Of a DNA stretch of 64,000 nt, positions 7,469 through 16,723 are shown one piece after another; position 1 is the stretch's first letter, and every line of letters starts with the position of its first letter. The position numbers and the translations under genes were made by a program. The notes beneath the pieces were generated by a model, which saw only the letters and a program-made list of their open reading frames with translations, was not told where the DNA came from and made no database searches. Source of the stretch: Macrococcus brunensis (GTDB taxonomy: Bacteria > Bacillota > Bacilli > Staphylococcales > Staphylococcaceae); NCBI RefSeq assembly GCF_004359615.1, contig NZ_SCWA01000004.1, positions 62,001 through 126,000 of the forward strand. The letters run 5' to 3'.

Positions 7469-10400
7469 ATGGCAATTGGAACTGGGTTACGTTTTTTTAA
7501 GCCAACAGAAAGATTCAACGGAAACTGGTCAGTACTTGAAGAGAAAAGTAGAGAGTGGGAAAAAGTTTACCGTCAGCGCTGGAGTCACGATAAAGTCGTC
7601 AGAACGACACACGGCGTGAACTGTACAGGATCATGTTCATGGAAAGTATTCGTCAAAAACGGCATCATTACTTGGGAGAATCAGCAGATTGATTATCCGT
7701 CCTGTGGACCTGATATGCCTGAATTTGAACCGCGTGGCTGTCCACGTGGCGCATCATTCTCCTGGTATGAATACAGCCCGCTGCGTATTAAGTTCCCTTA
7801 TGTGCGCGGCGTTTTATGGCGTCTCTGGCAATCAGCACTTGAAGAATACGGTGACCCTGTCCGTGCCTGGCAGTCTATCGTAGAAGACGAAGAAAAAGCA
7901 CGTAGCTACAAACAGGCGCGCGGTAAAGGGGGACATGTACGAGTGAGCTGGCAGCAAGTAACACAGCTCATTGCGGCACAGCTCATCTATACGATTAAGA
8001 AGTATGGTCCAGACCGTATCGCCGGTTTTACACCAATCCCTGCGATGAGTATGATCTCTTATGCGTCTGGCGCAAGATTTATATCTCTGTTAGGTGGCGA
8101 AATGCTGTCATTCTATGATTGGTATGCCGATCTTCCGCCTGCATCTCCGCAGATCTGGGGAGAACAGACAGATGTGCCGGAATCGAGTGACTGGTATAAC
8201 GCTGGATACATCATTATGTGGGGCTCAAATGTCCCGCTCACTCGTACGCCTGATGCTCACTTCATGACTGAAGTTCGTTACAAAGGAACTAAAGTCGTCT
8301 CTGTTGCACCTGACTATGCTGAAAATGTGAAGTTCGCTGATAACTGGCTGGCACCGCATCCTGGGACTGACGCAGCTGTCGCTCAGGCAATGACACACGT
8401 TATTCTGGATGAATTCTATGAAAAACGTCAGGAACCGATGTTCTTAAATTATGCAAAACAATATACAGATATGCCATTCCTGATTCGTCTTGATCCGCAC
8501 GAAGGTTCGCTAAAAGCAGGACGCTTCTTACGTTCAAGTGATTTTGGTGACACTTCAGAACATAGTGAATGGAAACCGGTTGTCTTTGATCATCTCTCCG
8601 ACCAGATTGTGGTCCCGAATGGAACGATGGGGCAGCGCTGGGAGAAAGATGTGAAATGGAACTTAAAACTGGAAACACCGGACGGTACTCAAATTGACCC
8701 GGCATTATCGCTGAAAGAAAAAGATGCGCAAGTAGTCGAAATAGTATTCCCGTTCTTTGATAACGCAGGAAACGGCACATTCAAACGTCCGATTGCTGTC
8801 AAACAGCAAGTACTAGCTGACGGTGAAACAGTCTATTACACAACGATTTATGACTTGATGCTGGCACAGTACGGTGTTAACCGCTATAACACGGCACTTG
8901 AAGCAAAAGGTTACGATGATGCCGAGAGCATTTACACGCCTGCATGGCAGGAAGGTGTTGCAGGTGTCAAAGCTTCTATTATTACGCAGATTGCCCGTGA
9001 ATTCGCACAGAATGCAATTGATACAGGAGGCCGCTCAATGATTATCATGGGAGCGGGTATCAACCACTGGTTCAACTCCGATACAATTTACCGTTCTGTT
9101 CTGAACTTAGTGACACTCTGTGCAACACAAGGTGTGAATGGCGGCGGATGGGCTCATTACGTCGGTCAGGAAAAATGTCGTCCGATAGAAGGCTGGTCAA
9201 CAATCGCATTCGCGAAAGACTGGCAGGCACCTCCTCGTCAGCAGAACGCAACAAGCTGGTTCTATTTCGCGACTGACCAATGGAAATACGAAGAGTCAGG
9301 CGTGGATATGCTGACTTCACCACTTGCTGAAAATGTGAAACACCAGCATCCAGCTGACTATAATGTAACAGCTGCTCGTCTCGGCTGGTTACCTTCATAT
9401 CCTCAGTTCGACCGTAACAGCTTACTGTTCGGTGAGGAAGCGCGTGATGCAGGAGAATTCGATAATGAAGCGATCTTAAAACGCGCTGTAAACAGTGTCG
9501 CTTCACGTGAAACAAAGTTCGCGGTCGAAGATCCGGATAACAAGAAAAACCATCCTAAGACACTCTTTGTCTGGCGCTCAAACTTGATTTCAAGTTCTGC
9601 AAAAGGTCAGGAATATTTCATGAAACATTTACTAGGTACTAAACATGGTCTTTTAGCTGAACCGAATGAAACAGAAAAGCCAGAAGAAATTGTCTGGCGC
9701 GAAGATACAGAAGGGAAGCTCGATTTACTGGTCGCACTCGATTTCCGTATGACCGCGACACCGTTGTATGCGGATGTAGTATTGCCTGCTGCTACGTGGT
9801 ACGAGAAGCATGATATTTCATCTACTGACATGCATCCCTTCGTCCATCCATTCAATCCGGCAGTTGACCCGCTCTGGGAATCACGTAGTGACTGGGACAT
9901 CTACAAAACAATTGCTAAGACATTCTCTGAAATGTCAGAACGCCATCTGCCAGGCACATTTAAAGATGTCGTGACAACACCGCTTGCACATGACTCAGTA
10001 CAGGAGATTGCGACACCAATGGGTAAAGTACGCGACTGGACAAAGGGCGAAGTAGAACCGGTACCAGGTAAAACAATGCCAGGATTTGCTGTTGTAGATC
10101 GTACTTATACAGAAACTTATGACAAGTACATTTCTGTCGGCCCACTTCTTGAAAACAGCAAAGTCGGTGCACACGGTGTCTCCTTCAGTGTTAAAGAACA
10201 GTACAACGAACTGAAATCAATGGTCGGTACTTACTATGATGAGACCATTAAAAATGGTTTACCTAAAATAGATACAGCACGCCGCGTCGCTGATGTCATC
10301 CTCAATGTTTCATCTGCTACGAATGGTCGTGTATCACAGAAATCTTATGAGGTGCTCGAAGAACAGACAGGGATGTCACTGAAAGATATCTCAGCAGAAC

Positions 10401-11143
10401 GTGCGGCAGAAAAAATCACATTCCAGAACATTACGGCTCAGCCACGTGAAGTCATTCCGACAGCTGTCTTCCCGGGTTCTAATAAAGACGGTCAGCGTTA
10501 TTCTCCATTTACAACGAATATCGAACGTCTTGTACCATTCAGAACGTTAACAGGGCGCCAGAGTTACTATATCGACCATGAAGTGTTCCAGCAGTTCGGC
10601 GAAGCACTGCCTGTCTACAAACCGACATTACCGCCAATGGTCTTTGGTACTAAAGACAAACAGATTAAAGGTGGCGTCGATAGTTTAGTACTGCGTTACT
10701 TAACGCCGCATGGTAAATGGAATATCCACTCAACTTATCAGGATAATCTCCATATGCTGACATTATTCCGCGGGGGACCGACCGTCTGGATGAATAACGA
10801 GGATGCTGCTTCTAACGACATCAATGACAATGACTGGTTGGAAGTCTACAACAGAAACGGACTTGTAACCGCTCGTGCAGTTGTCTCACATCGTATGCCA
10901 CGTGGCACGATGTTCATGTACCATGCACAGGATAAACATATTGAAACACCAGGTTCAGAAATTACAGATACACGCGGTGGCTCACATAACGCACCAACAC
11001 GTATTCACTTAAAACCGACACAACTTGTCGGTGGATATGCACAAATCAGCTATGGTTTTAACTACTATGGACCGATCGGTAACCAGCGTGACGTCTATGT
11101 AGCAGTACGTAAGATGAAGGAGGTTGACTGGCTTGAAGATTAA
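7469..11143 (+). CDS. narG: Respiratory nitrate reductase alpha subunit NarG
   Basis: A 1224-residue catalytic subunit that reduces nitrate to nitrite on the inner face of the membrane. It binds bis-MGD molybdenum cofactor and one [4Fe-4S] cluster. The N-terminal HGVNCTGSCSWKVF motif (about residues 50-63) gives the His/Cys cluster ligands, and YPSCGPDMPEFEPRGCPRGAS follows. The molybdopterin oxidoreductase and C-terminal dinucleotide-binding domains fill the rest, and the length matches staphylococcal NarG. ATG 7469 follows AAGGAG. It is the first gene of narGHJI; its end overlaps narH by 11 bases. The cofactor genes are encoded 9 kb downstream. Confidence 0.98.
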   Translation: MAIGTGLRFFKPTERFNGNWSVLEEKSREWEKVYRQRWSHDKVVRTTHGVNCTGSCSWKVFVKNGIITWENQQIDYPSCGPDMPEFEPRGCPRGASFSWYEYSPLRIKFPYVRGVLWRLWQSALEEYGDPVRAWQSIVEDEEKARSYKQARGKGGHVRVSWQQVTQLIAAQLIYTIKKYGPDRIAGFTPIPAMSMISYASGARFISLLGGEMLSFYDWYADLPPASPQIWGEQTDVPESSDWYNAGYIIMWGSNVPLTRTPDAHFMTEVRYKGTKVVSVAPDYAENVKFADNWLAPHPGTDAAVAQAMTHVILDEFYEKRQEPMFLNYAKQYTDMPFLIRLDPHEGSLKAGRFLRSSDFGDTSEHSEWKPVVFDHLSDQIVVPNGTMGQRWEKDVKWNLKLETPDGTQIDPALSLKEKDAQVVEIVFPFFDNAGNGTFKRPIAVKQQVLADGETVYYTTIYDLMLAQYGVNRYNTALEAKGYDDAESIYTPAWQEGVAGVKASIITQIAREFAQNAIDTGGRSMIIMGAGINHWFNSDTIYRSVLNLVTLCATQGVNGGGWAHYVGQEKCRPIEGWSTIAFAKDWQAPPRQQNATSWFYFATDQWKYEESGVDMLTSPLAENVKHQHPADYNVTAARLGWLPSYPQFDRNSLLFGEEARDAGEFDNEAILKRAVNSVASRETKFAVEDPDNKKNHPKTLFVWRSNLISSSAKGQEYFMKHLLGTKHGLLAEPNETEKPEEIVWREDTEGKLDLLVALDFRMTATPLYADVVLPAATWYEKHDISSTDMHPFVHPFNPAVDPLWESRSDWDIYKTIAKTFSEMSERHLPGTFKDVVTTPLAHDSVQEIATPMGKVRDWTKGEVEPVPGKTMPGFAVVDRTYTETYDKYISVGPLLENSKVGAHGVSFSVKEQYNELKSMVGTYYDETIKNGLPKIDTARRVADVILNVSSATNGRVSQKSYEVLEEQTGMSLKDISAERAAEKITFQNITAQPREVIPTAVFPGSNKDGQRYSPFTTNIERLVPFRTLTGRQSYYIDHEVFQQFGEALPVYKPTLPPMVFGTKDKQIKGGVDSLVLRYLTPHGKWNIHSTYQDNLHMLTLFRGGPTVWMNNEDAASNDINDNDWLEVYNRNGLVTARAVVSHRMPRGTMFMYHAQDKHIETPGSEITDTRGGSHNAPTRIHLKPTQLVGGYAQISYGFNYYGPIGNQRDVYVAVRKMKEVDWLED

Positions 11144-12683
11144 AGCTCAAGTAGCAATGGTCATGAATTTAGACAAATGTATCGGCTGTCATACATGTAG
11201 TGTGACCTGTAAAAGTACCTGGACAAACCGTCCAGGTGCCGAATACATGTGGTTCAATAACGTAGAAACAAAACCAGGTATCGGATATCCGAAACGCTGG
11301 GAAGACCAGGAGCAATATAAAGGCGGCTGGCGTCTTGGCCGTAACGGTAAACTGGAACTGAAATCAGGTTCTAAACTTTCCAAAATTGCGCTAGGTAAAA
11401 TTTTCTACAATCCGGATATGCCGGAAATGAAAGATTATTATGAGCCTTGGACCTATAACTATCGTCATTTGACGACAGCAAAAGAATCACAGCATTCACC
11501 TGTTGCGAAAGCAGAATCAATTATTACCGGTAAAAAGATGAACCTTGAATGGGGTCCTAACTGGGAAGATGATTTAGCAGGTGCACATATTACTGGACCG
11601 ACAGATCCGAACATCCAGAAGATTGAAGAAGAGATCAAATTTAATTTTGAACAGTCATTCATGATGTATTTACCTCGTCTCTGTGAGCACTGCTTAAACC
11701 CAGCCTGTGTTGCGAGCTGTCCGTCTGGTGCGATGTATAAACGTGATGAAGACGGCATTGTTCTTGTCGACCAGGATGCATGTCGTGGCTGGAGATACTG
11801 TATGACTGGTTGTCCTTACAAAAAAGTCTACTTCAACTGGAAAACAAACAAAGCGGAAAAATGTACATTCTGTTTCCCACGTGTTGAAGCAGGTCTGCCA
11901 ACTGTATGTTCTGAAACATGTACAGGCCGTATGCGTTATTTAGGTGTCATGCTGTATGATGCTGATAAAGTACTTGAAGCAGCTTCAGTAACAGACGAGA
12001 AAGATTTATACCAATCACAGCTTGATCTTTTCCTGGATCCAAACGACCCTGAAGTCATCGCACAGGCTGAACGTGACGGTATCGCGCAGGACTGGATTGA
12101 AGCGGCGCAGAACTCACCGGTCTATAAACTGGCGATTGAATATAAACTCGCATTCCCGCTTCATCCGGAATACCGTACGTTACCTATGGTGTGGTACTGC
12201 CCACCACTCAGCCCGATTATGAACTACTTTGAAGGTAAAGATTCAATCAAGAATCCGGACATGATCTTCCCAGCGATAGAAGAAATGCGTCTGCCTGTTC
12301 AGTACTTAGCGAACATGCTGACAGCAGGGGATACACAGACAGTGAAAGAAGCACTTCAACGTATGGCAATGATGCGCAGCTATATGCGTGCAGCGTCCAG
12401 CGGCAAAGAATTCGATCTGACAAAACTCGACCGTGTCGGTATGACTGCTGAACAGATCAAGATGATGTACCGTCTTCTTGCGATTGCAAAACACGAAGAC
12501 CGATTTGTCATTCCGACTTCTCATAAAGAAGGTTACGTGAATACGTATAGCGCTCAAGGTGGCGAGGGCTATACGAGTGATAACTTTGGTGCAGACTGTG
12601 ATGGCTGTGGCCCGGTTGCAGTCGGTAAGTCAGGTAAGGAAGTCTATGAAGATAACTTCTACGGAGGTATCTGGCGTGATTAA
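11133..12683 (+). CDS. narH: Respiratory nitrate reductase beta subunit NarH
   Basis: A 516-residue iron-sulfur protein that carries electrons from NarI to NarG. Cysteine clusters are seen at CIGCHTCSVTC (about residue 15), CEHCLNPACVASCPSGA (about 185), CRGWRYCMTGCPYKK (the Trp-containing 3Fe-4S type) and CTFCFPRVEAGLPTVCSETC. The start is taken as TTG 11133, nine bases after AAGGAGG (11117-11123). This gives an N-terminus KIKAQVAM as in staphylococcal NarH; the TTG at 11124 touches the ribosome site. It lies in the narGHJI operon and overlaps narJ by eight bases. Confidence 0.97.
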   Translation: MKIKAQVAMVMNLDKCIGCHTCSVTCKSTWTNRPGAEYMWFNNVETKPGIGYPKRWEDQEQYKGGWRLGRNGKLELKSGSKLSKIALGKIFYNPDMPEMKDYYEPWTYNYRHLTTAKESQHSPVAKAESIITGKKMNLEWGPNWEDDLAGAHITGPTDPNIQKIEEEIKFNFEQSFMMYLPRLCEHCLNPACVASCPSGAMYKRDEDGIVLVDQDACRGWRYCMTGCPYKKVYFNWKTNKAEKCTFCFPRVEAGLPTVCSETCTGRMRYLGVMLYDADKVLEAASVTDEKDLYQSQLDLFLDPNDPEVIAQAERDGIAQDWIEAAQNSPVYKLAIEYKLAFPLHPEYRTLPMVWYCPPLSPIMNYFEGKDSIKNPDMIFPAIEEMRLPVQYLANMLTAGDTQTVKEALQRMAMMRSYMRAASSGKEFDLTKLDRVGMTAEQIKMMYRLLAIAKHEDRFVIPTSHKEGYVNTYSAQGGEGYTSDNFGADCDGCGPVAVGKSGKEVYEDNFYGGIWRD

Positions 12684-13245
12684 TCTCGATAAACTCTATC
12701 AGTTTAAAAAATCATTTGGATTTTTTAGCCACCAGCTGATCTATCCTGAAAAACTGAACTTTCATCCCCGGGAATTTGAAGGTATCTTTACGCCTGAACA
12801 TCCGGCATATGAAGCAGTGAATCAGTACTGGAAAGACATGCATGAAATCAGTCTGTCAGAAATTCAGGAAGTGTATACACATACGTTTGATTTTGAGCAG
12901 AAGACGACGCTTTATATGACATTTGTCAAGTTCGAAGATAAAAAAGAGAGAGGACAGATGCTGGCACGTCTGAAGGTCCTCTATGAAATGTTCGGTTTAG
13001 AGATGCCTTCTTCTGAACTCTCTGACTTTCTGCCGCTGATGTGCGAATTTATTTATGCGGCTGAATGGCGCGGAGATGACCGGGCAGAAGAAAGCATGAA
13101 TTTAGTGCTGATGGTTATTGAGGATGGCACTTATAATCTGCTTCAATCTCTGGAAGCGATAGGAAGTCCTTACTACAATCTCGTCCTGGCGATACGTGAG
13201 ACATGTAAAGCCTGTTTGAAAGAAGGAGTGGAGACACATGCTTGA
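12676..13245 (+). CDS. narJ: Nitrate reductase assembly chaperone NarJ
   Basis: A 189-residue cytosolic chaperone of the TorD/NarJ type needed to insert the molybdenum cofactor and assemble NarGH before binding to NarI. It is rich in helices, with FHPREFEGIFTPEHPAY-like N-terminal part and a LPLMCEFIYAAE helix near residue 117. The start is GTG 12676, eight bases after GGAGG, inside the end of narH; the longer frame upstream is only the narH shadow. Its stop overlaps narI. Identity rests on position and the size of the family. Confidence 0.93.
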   Translation: MINLDKLYQFKKSFGFFSHQLIYPEKLNFHPREFEGIFTPEHPAYEAVNQYWKDMHEISLSEIQEVYTHTFDFEQKTTLYMTFVKFEDKKERGQMLARLKVLYEMFGLEMPSSELSDFLPLMCEFIYAAEWRGDDRAEESMNLVLMVIEDGTYNLLQSLEAIGSPYYNLVLAIRETCKACLKEGVETHA

Positions 13246-13915
13246 TCAATTTATCTGGGTCATCTTTCCTTATCTGTGCATTGCTATCTTTATCATTGGT
13301 CATATCTTCCGTTTTCGTTACGATCAGTTCTCCTGGACAGCAAAATCCAGTGAGTTCATAGAAAAGAAAAGTCTGATGTGGGGCAGTCTGCTCTTTCATT
13401 TAGGCATTATTCCAGTGATAGCAGGACATGTCATGGGACTCGGTGTTCCTGCTAACTGGTTACGTGCAATTGGCATCAGCGACCATATGTATCACATTGG
13501 CGCTGTTTATATCGGTAGTATCTTCGGTATAGTGACCTTGATCGGCATGCTTCTTTTGACAGCGCGCCGTATTACGAATGAAAGTGTTAGAAAGTTAAGC
13601 ACATTATCTGATATACTCGTTAATATTCTATTACTTCTTATTGTATTTTTAGGTTGCTATTCTACAATCGTGACCAATGCGACGTTGCCAGACTTTGATT
13701 ATCGTCAGACTATCTCTGTCTGGTTCCGCGGATTACTTGCGCTTCGTCCGGAAGCAAGCTACATGCTGGATGTGCCTTTGGCGTTTAAATTGCATGTACT
13801 GACTGGATTTTTAATAACCGCACTCTGGCCATTTACGCGACTTGTTCACGTATGGAGTGTACCTGTTAATTATGTGGGACGCAGTCATATTCTCTATCGT
13901 AAACATAAAGTCTAG
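13238..13915 (+). CDS. narI: Nitrate reductase gamma subunit (cytochrome b) NarI
   Basis: A 225-residue membrane protein with five hydrophobic segments that binds two b haems and passes menaquinol electrons to NarH. Histidines expected to bind haem appear in LLFHLGIIPVIAGHVMG (about residues 50-66) and in KLHVLTGF and RLVHVWSVP near residues 186-208. ATG 13238 overlaps the narJ stop by eight bases behind AAGGAGTGGAG. It is the last structural gene of the enzyme, 16 bases before nreA, so regulator and enzyme genes are probably on one transcript. Confidence 0.96.
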   Translation: MLDQFIWVIFPYLCIAIFIIGHIFRFRYDQFSWTAKSSEFIEKKSLMWGSLLFHLGIIPVIAGHVMGLGVPANWLRAIGISDHMYHIGAVYIGSIFGIVTLIGMLLLTARRITNESVRKLSTLSDILVNILLLLIVFLGCYSTIVTNATLPDFDYRQTISVWFRGLLALRPEASYMLDVPLAFKLHVLTGFLITALWPFTRLVHVWSVPVNYVGRSHILYRKHKV

Positions 13916-13931
13916 ATAGGAGGGGCTGAAG

Positions 13932-14402
13932 ATGCCTTTCGATTTTCAATATCATTTAAACCAATTAAGAACTGAAATGAAAGTGGATTTCGCAGGCATC
14001 GCTATGCCGGCGGATTTAATCATGCAGAATGATATCCGCTGGCTCCATGTTTCGGGTGCGGATAATGAACGTTATCAGCGCATTCATCTGCAAAAAGGTA
14101 AAGGCATCGCAGGTATCGTCATGAAATCGGGCCGAAACTGGCTGGAACGAGAAATCAACAATCAAACCTTTACAGAGGACCTTTTCAACTATCCGATTAT
14201 TCGCTCGGAGAAGCTGACCAGTTTTCTGGCAGTGCCGCTCTGGAAATATAACCGGGTAGCCGGCGTGCTTTTGATCGGCAACCGGACGCATCGTCATCTT
14301 GCAGAACAGATTGAAGATGACATGGAACACTATTTGGCAGAAGGCTTTGGTCCATTTTACGGAAAGGATGTTTTTAACAGTGAACAGCCCGTCCTTAAAT
14401 AA
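13932..14402 (+). CDS. nreA: Nitrate receptor NreA (GAF domain)
   Basis: A 156-residue GAF-domain protein. In Staphylococcus carnosus NreA binds nitrate and restrains the NreB kinase when nitrate is absent. Visible features are the GAF core with LQKGKGIAGIVMKSGRNW (about residues 55-72) and FLAVPLWKYNRVAGVLLIGNR (about residues 98-118). ATG 13932 follows AGGAGGGGCTGAAG. Its 3' end overlaps nreB by 23 bases, which fits a sensor complex made in fixed ratio. Confidence 0.93.
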   Translation: MPFDFQYHLNQLRTEMKVDFAGIAMPADLIMQNDIRWLHVSGADNERYQRIHLQKGKGIAGIVMKSGRNWLEREINNQTFTEDLFNYPIIRSEKLTSFLAVPLWKYNRVAGVLLIGNRTHRHLAEQIEDDMEHYLAEGFGPFYGKDVFNSEQPVLK

Positions 14403-15414
14403 ATGGATGCTGCAGTTTTTTGAAGAGTCATCAGATCTCATCCTGTTTTTAAGTCAGTCCAATCAGATTCTGTATATGAATCAGGCGGCAAAAGAGGTAC
14501 TGACGACTCAGGATAATATGCAGCAGATTATTGATGTCCTATGTTCTTATTGTCAGGGCTACACAAATGACGCGGAGATGATGACTTGTGTGAATTGCTT
14601 TGCGAAGCAGCACCAGGCTTCTTCTGAGACATTCCAGATTTATATGAAAGACAAATCACAGCATATTGTTCCTTATTCTGCTTCTTATGTTGAATTATCA
14701 GGTGATGATTCCGTCAAAGTGCTGAGTCTGCAGAATATCTCCCCGCAGTTAAAAACACAGGCGATTCATCATCAGAAAAACCTGACCCAGAAGATCATCA
14801 ACGCGCAGGAAAGTGAACGTAAGAGAATATCACGGGAACTCCATGACAGCGTTGTACAGGAACTGCTGAATGTGGTCGTCGATTTCCGTCTTCTTAAATA
14901 TAAAAAAGAAGAAGAGCTGTCGAAGCATATTCAACTGATGGGCGGTACGATGACGAGACTGATTGATGACATCCGAAATCTTTCTCTGGAACTTCGACCG
15001 TCAGCACTCGATGACTTCGGCCTTGAAGCGGCTTTTCGTTCTCATTTTAAACAGCTAGAGAAAAACTATGGTTTAGAAGTGGAGATGATGTCTGATTTAG
15101 ATGGACATCGTTTCAGCAGCGAGATAGAAACTGTGGTCTACCGTGTCACGCAGGAGGCCATTCTGAACGCGCTGAAATATGCCGAGACTGATATCGTCTA
15201 TGTCACACTTTCTCATGACGAGCATGAACTGACAGCTGAAATCGCTGATCAGGGCAAAGGTTTTGACATGGATGCACCGCCGCAGGGGACAGGTCTAGGT
15301 CTTTTTGGTATGCAGGAGCGTGCGGAGATTGTCGGAGGACATGTACAGATCAACAGTGAATCGGGCAGAGGCACACAGGTCATGCTGACGATTCCGGTAG
15401 GAGGACACTCATGA
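14380..15414 (+). CDS. nreB: Oxygen-sensing histidine kinase NreB
   Basis: A 344-residue cytosolic kinase. The N-terminal PAS domain holds an oxygen-labile [4Fe-4S] cluster: C-x2-C-x11-C-x2-C is seen as CSYCQGYT ... CVNCF (about residues 51-69). The HisKA_3 box is [18 protein letters not shown] with the phosphorylated His near residue 152, and the ATPase domain has [15 protein letters not shown] 14380 is chosen because the resulting N-terminus has the length of staphylococcal NreB; ATG 14368 is an alternative, with AAAGG directly before it. It overlaps nreA and nreC. Without oxygen it phosphorylates NreC. Confidence 0.94.
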   Translation: MNSPSLNKWMLQFFEESSDLILFLSQSNQILYMNQAAKEVLTTQDNMQQIIDVLCSYCQGYTNDAEMMTCVNCFAKQHQASSETFQIYMKDKSQHIVPYSASYVELSGDDSVKVLSLQNISPQLKTQAIHHQKNLTQKIINAQESERKRISRELHDSVVQELLNVVVDFRLLKYKKEEELSKHIQLMGGTMTRLIDDIRNLSLELRPSALDDFGLEAAFRSHFKQLEKNYGLEVEMMSDLDGHRFSSEIETVVYRVTQEAILNALKYAETDIVYVTLSHDEHELTAEIADQGKGFDMDAPPQGTGLGLFGMQERAEIVGGHVQINSESGRGTQVMLTIPVGGHS

Positions 15415-16058
15415 ATATAGTGATAGCAGACGATCATGCAGTAGTAAGGACTGGATTTTCGATGATTCTCAACTATCAGGAAGATATGGAGGTCGTCGCG
15501 ACAGCTGCAGACGGCATCGAGGCACATCAGATGGTAGCGAAACACCGCCCGGATGTCCTGATTCTGGATCTGAGCATGCCGCCTGGTGAGTCCGGCCTGA
15601 TTGCGACAGGGAAAATCAAAGAAGATTTTCCTGAGACTAAAATTCTGATATTAACCATGTACGATGACGAAGAATATCTGTTCCACGTTCTTAGAAACGG
15701 CGCAAACGGCTATATCCTTAAAAATGCACCGGACGAAGAACTGCTGCAGGCCGTCAGAACAGTTAATGCAGGCGGTACTTACATCGACCCGAAGATGGCG
15801 ACATCACTGGTCAACGAACTGATGACGCATGACAATGCTAATAACAAGAACGATCCATTCAAGATTCTCTCTAAACGCGAACTTGAAATACTGCCTTTAA
15901 TCGCTAAAGGCTATGGCAATAAAGAAATTTCTGAAATGCTTTTTATCTCAGTCAAGACCGTTGAAGCCCATAAGGCACGGATCATGGATAAACTAGAACT
16001 TAAATCAAGACCTGAACTGGTTGAATATGCAATGAAGAAAAAACTACTGGATTTCTAA
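15411..16058 (+). CDS. nreC: Response regulator NreC
   Basis: A 215-residue regulator with an N-terminal receiver (DDH at residues 6-8, phosphorylated Asp in VLILDLSMP near residue 54, Lys in ILKNAP near 105) and a C-terminal LuxR/NarL helix-turn-helix ([40 protein letters not shown], about residues 148-187). It activates nar genes when phosphorylated by NreB. ATG 15411 overlaps the nreB stop (ATGA). Likely targets here are the dyads upstream of narG and narT. Confidence 0.95.
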   Translation: MNIVIADDHAVVRTGFSMILNYQEDMEVVATAADGIEAHQMVAKHRPDVLILDLSMPPGESGLIATGKIKEDFPETKILILTMYDDEEYLFHVLRNGANGYILKNAPDEELLQAVRTVNAGGTYIDPKMATSLVNELMTHDNANNKNDPFKILSKRELEILPLIAKGYGNKEISEMLFISVKTVEAHKARIMDKLELKSRPELVEYAMKKKLLDF

Positions 16059-16070
16059 AGAAGGTATAGA

Positions 16071-16571
16071 ATGTTCAATTCGAAAATGAAAGCTTTACGC
16101 ATACTGGAAAATGAGCACCTATTAATCAGACATCTGATGCAGGAATGGTTTGAAGAACTTCAGGCAGCGACTCATGCGGAATCAGAGATGGTTGCGAGAC
16201 TTCATATGAAGAAAATCAAGGATTTGCTGGTTGCATTTGCATCTGTTCTGACAAAACATCAGCAGAAAGAAGAGCGATTCTTCTTTCCGATTCTCGGTGC
16301 ATACGTCGGCACTAATCAAGGGCCGGTTGTAACAATTGAAGCAGAGCATGATGAGATGAATCAGTATTTTGAGCACTTCATGTCTCATCCTTCAGTGGAG
16401 TTATCGCTTGAGCAGATGAAGCTGTTACTGAAAGACTTGAATGAAGGCTATGAAATCTTGATGGTCCATATGTATAAAGAGGAAAGTGTACTCTTTCCGA
16501 TGGCTGAAAAAGTATTTAAGATCAAAGACGAAGAAACCTTGCTGGATGCCGTAAATACGAAAATCTATTAA
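16071..16571 (+). CDS. Hemerythrin-like domain protein
   Basis: A 166-residue, all-helical protein with the hemerythrin metal-binding pattern. NEHLLIRHLM near residue 14 supplies the first histidine, KHQQKEERFFFP near residue 63 the H-x4-E motif, EHDEMNQYF near residue 89 the next, and VHMYKEESVLFP near residue 136 the final H-x4-E. Such proteins carry a di-iron site that binds oxygen or reacts with nitric oxide. It lies only 12 bases after nreC and before a strong terminator, so it belongs to the nar-nre transcript. A role in oxygen sensing, iron-sulfur repair or NO handling during nitrate respiration is inferred. It lacks the extra N-terminal ScdA domain. Confidence 0.82.
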   Translation: MFNSKMKALRILENEHLLIRHLMQEWFEELQAATHAESEMVARLHMKKIKDLLVAFASVLTKHQQKEERFFFPILGAYVGTNQGPVVTIEAEHDEMNQYFEHFMSHPSVELSLEQMKLLLKDLNEGYEILMVHMYKEESVLFPMAEKVFKIKDEETLLDAVNTKIY

Positions 16572-16608
16572 AAAGAGAGTTTATCTGTTGAAGATAAACT
16601 CTCTTTTG
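16571..16608 (+). terminator. Rho-independent terminator of the nar-nre operon
   Basis: A perfect 16-bp stem (AAAAGAGAGTTTATCT and its complement) with a 5-base loop starts at the stop of the hemerythrin gene and ends in a short T run. Confidence 0.9.
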
Positions 16609-16613
16609 ACTTA

Positions 16614-16650
16614 TAGGGAAATTATCCCGGTTATTGGGGCAGTTCCCTAA
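16614..16650 (+). promoter_or_regulatory. NreC-type palindromes upstream of narT
   Basis: Two GGG/CCC dyads lie here: TAGGGAAATTATCCC (from 16614) and TTGGGGCAGTTCCCTAA (16634-16650). The second shares TATTGGGG plus a CCTA/CCCTA half with the reverse complement of the second narG-promoter dyad. Possible -10 hexamers TATATT (16679-16684) and TATAGT (16687-16692) follow. Control by NreC is inferred. Confidence 0.62.
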
Positions 16651-16723
16651 TAGGAGAAAGCTGAGCTTAACCTTAAAATATATTTGTATAGTAAATCACA
16701 AACTTATAGAAAAGGTGAAGCAT

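Noticed and set aside
8400..9900. Several long minus-strand frames inside narG
   Set aside because: They have no ribosome sites, no family features and follow the codon bias of narG on the other strand.
11124..11143. Apparent frameshift or fusion at the narG-narH junction
   Set aside because: It is an ordinary 11-base overlap with an alternative TTG start.
12559..12675. Longer narJ start, giving a Cys/Val-rich N-terminus
   Set aside because: This part is the shadow of narH; GTG 12676 has a well-placed GGAGG and gives the normal NarJ length.
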